The position numbers and the translations under genes were made by a program. A stretch of DNA of 64,000 nt from Clostridium sp. E02 (lineage in GTDB: Bacteria > Bacillota > Clostridia > Lachnospirales > Lachnospiraceae), in assembly GCF_003833015.1 (NCBI RefSeq), contig NZ_RJLQ01000021.1, positions 1 to 64,000 of the forward strand. Direction: 5' to 3'. Below the pieces are notes generated by a model. It made no database searches and was not told the DNA's origin. It saw only the letters and a list, made by a program, of their open reading frames with translations. This document shows positions 59,331 to 64,000 of this stretch, in pieces. Positions within the stretch are counted from its first letter, which is position 1, and each line of letters begins with the position of its first letter.

Positions 59331-60335
59331 TTATTTACCAAGCTCGCTCATTAACTTGTCTTTTAATTCTCTGTATCCAAGTTCATCGTAAGCTTTATCT
59401 GCTGCTGCCTTAAATGCTTCTTTATCACAATCTACTACTTCCACACCGCCATCGATACATTTCTGAAGATATTCACTATCTTTTTCAATTACGATATCAG
59501 AAGCAAATTTACCTGCTTTAAAAGATTCTTCTTCTAAAATAGTCTGATATTCAGCCGGTAACTTTTCAAACCAGCCATTTGAGATAACAAGGCCTGTTAG
59601 TAACTGGAAATGACCTGTTAAAGTCACATAATCTGTTACTTCATAAATACTAGAACCAACTGCTGCTGAGTTATGAACTTCTACGCCCTCAATTACTTTC
59701 TGCTGTAATGCCTGATATGCCTCAGACCAAGCCAGAACGGTTGTGTTTGCGCCCATTGCTTCTAAAGATTTAGTAACAACATCTGATCCTGAACTTCTAA
59801 TTCTTAAACCATTTAAATCTTCTGGTTTAGATACTGGTGACTTAGTGAAAAGGTTTCTGCTTCCCTGATAGTAGTTAAAAGAAAGGATCTTAAAACCATC
59901 ATTTTGGAACTGATCCGCAAGTTCTTTATAAACCGATGTATTCATAAGTGCCAATGCGCCTTCATAATCATCTGCAAGATAAGGACCGCTTAAAATTCCA
60001 AAATCCTTGATATAATTGGACATACGACCTGGATCCGTGATAATTCCAACACCAGCTCCAACTTTTGCCTGTTCCAAAACATCTTCATCGGCTCCAAGCT
60101 GAGATCCAGAATAAAGTTCTATGGTTACATTCCCATCGGTCTTCTCTTCTACATTCTTCTTAAACTCTTCCAGCCCCTTATAAATAGGATCTGCCTCTGT
60201 TAAAACAGTTCCTAACTTTAACGTATACTTGTCTCCTTTTTTACCAGTAGAACCGCTTTTCCCCGCCGCTCCACAGCCTGTCATAGAAATTGTCATTGCT
60301 GCAATCAATAAAGTTGCCATAAGTTGTTTTTTCAT
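59331..60335 (-). CDS. dctP: TRAP transporter solute-binding lipoprotein (DctP)
   Basis: The 334-residue protein has a lipoprotein signal (MKKQLMATLLIAAMTISMTGC, Cys at ~21) and the DctP fold: YSGSQLGADEDVLEQAK, SRNLFTKSPV, the selectivity segment GLRIRSSGSDVVTKSLEAMGA with Arg, and WSEAYQALQQKVIEGVE. Unlike the other window DctP it is lipid anchored. It is the first gene of an eight-gene operon; GGAGG precedes the start. Confidence 0.92.
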   Translation of the reverse strand: MKKQLMATLLIAAMTISMTGCGAAGKSGSTGKKGDKYTLKLGTVLTEADPIYKGLEEFKKNVEEKTDGNVTIELYSGSQLGADEDVLEQAKVGAGVGIITDPGRMSNYIKDFGILSGPYLADDYEGALALMNTSVYKELADQFQNDGFKILSFNYYQGSRNLFTKSPVSKPEDLNGLRIRSSGSDVVTKSLEAMGANTTVLAWSEAYQALQQKVIEGVEVHNSAAVGSSIYEVTDYVTLTGHFQLLTGLVISNGWFEKLPAEYQTILEEESFKAGKFASDIVIEKDSEYLQKCIDGGVEVVDCDKEAFKAAADKAYDELGYRELKDKLMSELGK

Positions 60336-60364
60336 AAATATCCTCCTATAAAGTTTGTACTAAC

Positions 60365-60393
60365 ATGCTAACATATTAGTATGGTATTGTCAA
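60365..60393 (-). promoter_or_regulatory. promoter and operator of the UxuA-TRAP operon
   Basis: Minus-strand TTGACA (60393-60388), 17-bp spacer, TAGCAT (60370-60365). The spacer and -10 overlap CTAACATATTAG (60368-60379), a FadR-like dyad, and a second CTAACATG half-site lies just downstream. The GntR at 55273 is the likely ligand-responsive repressor. Confidence 0.6.
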
Positions 60394-60587
60394 TATGTTG
60401 TATCTATACATTTTAACATCGGTTTTTTGTGCAAAATGTACATTTCATTTCTAAATATAACTCAAGCATAGCGTTTGCAAAGTATAGCTATAATATTCGA
60501 ATGTCCGTTTTTTTTTAAATATCCTTATTTTTCAAGATAAATAAAGGATTTCCGTCTAAAAATTATGATTTCTATTAAAAATAAAAT
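60394..60587. other. AT-rich intergenic, nothing recognisable
   Basis: No frame with a ribosome-binding site, RNA fold or repeat is evident. It probably contains activator or catabolite sites, but I see none clearly. Confidence 0.4.
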
Positions 60588-60606
60588 GCCCAGCCAAAAG
60601 CTGGAC
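60588..60606 (-). terminator. terminator after pdxY-like gene
   Basis: GTCCAGC-TTTTG-GCTGGGC on the minus strand, then TTTTATTTTT. Confidence 0.75.
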
Positions 60607-60654
60607 ACATCATTTTTATTCTTATTATTTTATATTATTTCCATATATTACCTA

Positions 60655-61491
60655 TTATTTTCCTAATGCGTGTATAAGCTTTGGAATTACCGTTTCAAAA
60701 TTCACACCATACCACGTTTTCTTTCCATCTATTTGAGTCGCCTTGATACATTCTACGGTATAATTTGCCGCTATTTTTAAAGAATCCATCAAATTCTTAC
60801 CATTCATAAGAGCCCCAACCGTAGCACTGGAAAAAATATCTCCGGTGCCGTGATAGTTGGTATCCACTTTTTCATGACAGTAAGAAAAATAGTCTCCACT
60901 CTCTGTGAATATCCCCGCCACTCCTGTTTTACCAGAATTTAAACTCACTCCAGTAAGAACCACGGCTTTCCGTGTTCCAAGCGCCTTTAATCGACCTAAC
61001 AATTCCTTTACATACGCCTCGTCATAATCTGTCCGGTACTCAGTTCCAGTCATCAAACAAGCTTCTGTCAAGTTGGGGACAATGATATCCGCGGATGCAC
61101 AAAGTCCAGCCATCTCCTGAACAAAATTCAAATCAAACGAAGGATAAAGCTTCCCATTGTCTGCCATAACCGGATCTACAAATATTAAATTCTCATCCGT
61201 CCTAAACTGATTGAAAAATTGTTTTACAATCCCTATCTGCTCCACAGATCCAAAATATCCCGTGTAGATTCCATCAAATTGAAACCCCTCTTTGATCCAA
61301 TGTTGGGAAATGGGTGTGATTTCATCGGTTAAATCCCGATAGGTAAAATCTTGAAACATCGTGTGTGTCGACAAGACAGCGGTTGGTATTACTGCAGTCT
61401 CTACTCCCATTGCAGAGATAATAGGCAAGGCCACAGTTAAGGAACACTTTCCCAAGCATGAAATATCTTGTATTGTTACGATTCTTTTCAT
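60655..61491 (-). CDS. pyridoxamine/pyridoxal kinase, PdxY-like
   Basis: A 278-residue ribokinase-fold vitamin B6 kinase: IQDISCLGKCSLTVALPIISAMG, HTMFQDFTYRDL, VDPVMADNGKLYPSF, VPNLTEACLMTG and the catalytic YHGTGDIFSSATVG with the anion hole GTGD. It phosphorylates pyridoxal, pyridoxamine or pyridoxine. GGAG precedes the start. PLP enzymes lie next to it (cysteine synthase, MalY/PatB), which makes the B6 role sensible. Confidence 0.88.
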   Translation of the reverse strand: MKRIVTIQDISCLGKCSLTVALPIISAMGVETAVIPTAVLSTHTMFQDFTYRDLTDEITPISQHWIKEGFQFDGIYTGYFGSVEQIGIVKQFFNQFRTDENLIFVDPVMADNGKLYPSFDLNFVQEMAGLCASADIIVPNLTEACLMTGTEYRTDYDEAYVKELLGRLKALGTRKAVVLTGVSLNSGKTGVAGIFTESGDYFSYCHEKVDTNYHGTGDIFSSATVGALMNGKNLMDSLKIAANYTVECIKATQIDGKKTWYGVNFETVIPKLIHALGK

Positions 61492-61630
61492 TTTCTTTTC
61501 TCCTGTTTCTTTCTTATTCTATTTTAACCTTTGGTGTCTGATTTCTCAATTTTATAAGGATAAGCCATTACAATTATTATACACATTTTTTTATTTCGCA
61601 CCATATATATTTTAAAATTCAAATAAAATA

Positions 61631-61668
61631 GGCGGCTGATTATAAGTTAAACTTATAACCAATCCGCC
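61631..61668 (-). terminator. cysK terminator
   Basis: Long arms GGCGG-CTGATTATAAG and CTTATAACCAAT-CCGCC around a short loop; T-rich on both sides. Confidence 0.8.
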
Positions 61669-61686
61669 CTCTTTTTCCTCTATTCT

Positions 61687-62619
61687 TTAAACACTTTCGC
61701 TAAACAATGGAGTAGATAAATAACGATCACCCGAATCTGGTAATAGAACAACAATCGTCTTTCCTTTATTTTCAGGCCTCTCCCCTACGATTTTAGCTGC
61801 CTTTAAAGCTGCTCCTGAGGAAATTCCAACTAAAATCCCCTCCGTCAAAGCAAATCTTTTCCCTTCCTTAAACGAATCCTCATTATCAATTAACAGCACC
61901 TCATCGTAGATTCCGGTATCTAATACTTCTGGCACGAAGCCTGCTCCAATTCCTTGAATCTTGTGAGGACCTGGTTTACCGCCGGATAAGACTGGGCTGC
62001 TTGCAGGCTCGACTGCTATAATCTGAATTTCAGGATTCTTTTCTTTCAAATAAGATCCAACGCCAGTTATCGTTCCGCCAGTACCGACCCCAGCGATGAA
62101 GATATCAACCGTTCCGTCGGTCTGTTCCCAGATCTCTGGCCCCGTAGTCTCCTTATGAACGTTTGGGTTCGCCGGGTTTTTAAACTGTCCTAATATAATA
62201 GATCCCTCTATCGTCTCTTTTAATTCCTCTGCCTTTTCAATGGCGCCTTTCATGCCCTTTGCGCCTTCTGTTAAAACCAGCTCTGCACCATAAGCCTTTA
62301 ATAAATTTCTCCGTTCTACGCTCATAGTATCTGGCAGCGTTAAAATAGTTTTATACCCTTTCGCCGCTGCAACTGCCGCTAGACCAATGCCCGTATTTCC
62401 AGAAGTAGGTTCAATGATTGTCGCTCCTGTTTTTAAAAGCCCTTTTTCTTCTGCATCTACAATCATGGCATATGCAATACGATCCTTAACCGAACCAGCT
62501 GGATTTAAATATTCCAATTTGGCAAGAATTGTCACTTCCTTTTCCTGAGCGTAACGGTTTAGTTTCAATATCGGTGTTCCCCCAATGAGTTCTACTGCAC
62601 TTTCTTTAATGATTCCCAT
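61687..62619 (-). CDS. cysK: cysteine synthase A
   Basis: A 310-residue PLP enzyme: [16 protein letters not shown] with the Schiff-base Lys, the [12 protein letters not shown] loop that binds O-acetylserine, [10 protein letters not shown] for the PLP phosphate, and GISSGAA. It makes cysteine from O-acetylserine and sulfide. ATG 62619 follows GGAGG by eight bases; an in-frame start further upstream lies over the leader. The gene has its own promoter with a palindromic operator. Confidence 0.94.
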   Translation of the reverse strand: MGIIKESAVELIGGTPILKLNRYAQEKEVTILAKLEYLNPAGSVKDRIAYAMIVDAEEKGLLKTGATIIEPTSGNTGIGLAAVAAAKGYKTILTLPDTMSVERRNLLKAYGAELVLTEGAKGMKGAIEKAEELKETIEGSIILGQFKNPANPNVHKETTGPEIWEQTDGTVDIFIAGVGTGGTITGVGSYLKEKNPEIQIIAVEPASSPVLSGGKPGPHKIQGIGAGFVPEVLDTGIYDEVLLIDNEDSFKEGKRFALTEGILVGISSGAALKAAKIVGERPENKGKTIVVLLPDSGDRYLSTPLFSESV

Positions 62620-62697
62620 ATTCTTATCCTCCATTTCATTTTCTATGCTAAAATTCCTTGGCATTCTGCCACCAGATTCAATCTCATCTTATCAGAC

Positions 62698-62771
62698 TAC
62701 AAACATATTAATTAAGTATGTTTGTATGTTTTCTTATCTATTATATTACAACAAGCAAACAAAAGTGTCAA
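62698..62771 (-). promoter_or_regulatory. cysK promoter with palindromic operator
   Basis: Minus-strand TTGACA (62771-62766), 17-bp spacer, TAATAT (62748-62743). Just downstream, TACAAACATA and TATGTTTGTA form perfect 10-bp inverted arms (62698-62726) around TTAATTAA plus one base. Position fits a repressor site for sulfur or cysteine status. Confidence 0.8.
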
Positions 62772-63961
62772 TAGTTTTTATGACTTTTAATTGCTGCCTC
62801 CAGTTTCATAAGGGCCTTCGTTAAAACAGAACGGGGACAGGCTATATTCATTCGCTCAAATCCTTCTCCCGATGGTCCGAACATACTCCCACTGTCCAGC
62901 CATACCCCTGCTTGTTTTACAATCAGTTCCTCCCTCGCTTCTTCTGTAAGCCCGAGTTCTCGAAAATCTAGCCAGAGAAGATACGTTCCTTCTAGCTCAA
63001 TCAATTTTACCCTCTGTATTCGTTCCACTAGAAATTTCCGAACATAATTGATGTTCCCGTTTAGATAATCAAGAAGCTGATTATGCCAGTCTTTTCCGTA
63101 CCGGTAAGCCGCTTCACATGCGACCAGTCCCAATGTATTCAACTGACTATACCCCAATGCATCCATCTCTTTTTTAAATCGTCTTCTTAAATCAGGGTTC
63201 GGAAGAAACAGATTGGAGATTTGAAGTCCTGCTATATTAAATGTTTTACTAGGTGCTGTACAGGTGATGGTACGATTTTTTAATTCTTCGCTGATTCCGG
63301 CAAACACCTGATGGCGTCCTTTGAATACAAAATCTTCGTGTATCTCATCACTAACCACTATCAGGTTATACCGACACACGATCTCCCCTAGTTTTATCAG
63401 TTCTTCTTTGCTCCAAACCCTTCCTACTGGATTTTGAGGATTACACAAGAACATAAGTTTAACCTGATTATCTCTAACCTTATTTTCCAAATCCTCTAAG
63501 TCCATGTGGTATCGTTTGTCTTCCCCCAGATAGAGATCATTGTGTATGATCTTTCTGTTATTGTCTCGGATCACCTGCTCAAAGGGATAATAAACTGGCT
63601 GTTGCATTAGGATTCCATCCCCTTTATTTGTATACGCTTTCACTGCAGTGGCAAGTGCAAATACCACTCCAGGAGTTTTAATCAGCCAAGCGCGTTCTAC
63701 CTTCCAGTTATGATTGTTCTGCATCCAGGATTTCACTGCATCAAAATACGACTCTTTTGGCTCACTGTACCCAAATATTCCATGGGAAACGCATTTCTCC
63801 ATTGCCTTTAAAACTGGTTCTGGAGCTTTAAAATCCATATCAGCCACCCAAAGAGGTAAAATATCCTCTGGCTTCCCCCGCTGCGCTGCAAAATCATACT
63901 TAATGCAGTTGGTGTTTTTTCGGTCTATGACTTCATCAAAATCAATTCTTTCTTTCTTCAT
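62768..63961 (-). CDS. MalY/PatB-type cystathionine beta-lyase aminotransferase
   Basis: A 397-residue fold-type I PLP enzyme: PLWVADMDFKAPEPV and the GIFGYSEP loop at the N-terminus, CNPQNPVGRVW, VVSDEIHEDFVF with the Asp, and SKTFNIAGLQ with the PLP-Lys. It cleaves C-S bonds of cystathionine or related thiols. It precedes cysK in the same direction and the cysK -35 box overlaps its stop. ATG 63961 follows GGAG by ten bases; an in-frame start exists at 63985 near the window edge. Confidence 0.9.
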   Translation of the reverse strand: MKKERIDFDEVIDRKNTNCIKYDFAAQRGKPEDILPLWVADMDFKAPEPVLKAMEKCVSHGIFGYSEPKESYFDAVKSWMQNNHNWKVERAWLIKTPGVVFALATAVKAYTNKGDGILMQQPVYYPFEQVIRDNNRKIIHNDLYLGEDKRYHMDLEDLENKVRDNQVKLMFLCNPQNPVGRVWSKEELIKLGEIVCRYNLIVVSDEIHEDFVFKGRHQVFAGISEELKNRTITCTAPSKTFNIAGLQISNLFLPNPDLRRRFKKEMDALGYSQLNTLGLVACEAAYRYGKDWHNQLLDYLNGNINYVRKFLVERIQRVKLIELEGTYLLWLDFRELGLTEEAREELIVKQAGVWLDSGSMFGPSGEGFERMNIACPRSVLTKALMKLEAAIKSHKNY

Positions 63962-64000
63962 GAAAAACACGCTCCAATTCTCCAATCAAATCCTGTAACT

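Overview
The window looks like a chromosomal segment of a low-GC, anaerobic, spore-forming Clostridia, most likely a Lachnospiraceae relative. The support is spoIID, spoIIQ and cotJABC, a T-box-controlled ileS, small clostridial families (DUF3793, DUF6472), TRAP-fed sugar-acid operons and strong Gram-positive ribosome-binding sites. This placement is inferred from gene content; no rRNA is present.

Layout. 1-4.1 kb: possible mobile-element debris, a CorA-like channel, and a MarR regulator with a MATE exporter under a promoter carrying three AAGGTACCTT-type palindromes. 4.1-10.4 kb: an RlmD-like rRNA methyltransferase with a long repetitive tail, an HAD phosphatase/flavoprotein disulfide reductase/aminopeptidase P operon, and tRNA-Pro. 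10.7-13.2 kb: small, partly decayed surface or secreted genes, including a broken collagen-like gene. 13.3-23.9 kb: two adjacent sugar-acid transcription units (ManD-type dehydratase, TRAP transporter, dehydrogenases; then SDR, GntR regulator, mannose-6-P isomerase, ROK kinase). 24-34.5 kb: sporulation and envelope genes (Cys-rich coat-like protein, FtsA-like ATPase, cotJABC, FAD-Rieske oxidoreductase, CBS protein, spoIIQ, spoIID). 34.5-42.3 kb: ileS with T-box, nicotinate phosphoribosyltransferase, acyltransferase, tRNA-Glu, flavodoxin and DUF3793. 42.6-53.1 kb: a structured RNA, then a 14-gene plus-strand operon with small beta-sandwich proteins, a Maf-type glycosyltransferase and a set of legionaminic-acid genes. 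53.1-60.4 kb: a second sugar-acid operon (UxuA, dehydrogenases, YhcH, TRAP, GntR). 60.6-64 kb: pyridoxamine kinase, cysteine synthase and a MalY/PatB C-S lyase.

Main discovery. cotJC is split by a 2,470-bp element. Its first 95 nt lie at 29542-29448, directly after cotJB; its remaining 514 nt lie at 26977-26464. The element between them holds a large serine recombinase, a 50-residue divergent ORF and a DUF3298-type gene. Both junctions share GGACC. Deleting one copy plus the intervening DNA restores a 202-residue CotJC frame, and the predicted circle junction has inverted arms CATAAGG/CCTTATG. This has the architecture of a developmentally excised skin-like element reduced to three genes. Excision itself is inferred.

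Second highlight. The legionaminic-acid/Maf operon has no flagellar gene beside it. It starts with small proteins lacking signal peptides and is preceded by a sigma-K-like motif (CATATGATA with AC 16 bp upstream). I infer spore-surface glycosylation rather than flagellar glycosylation, but this is a hypothesis.
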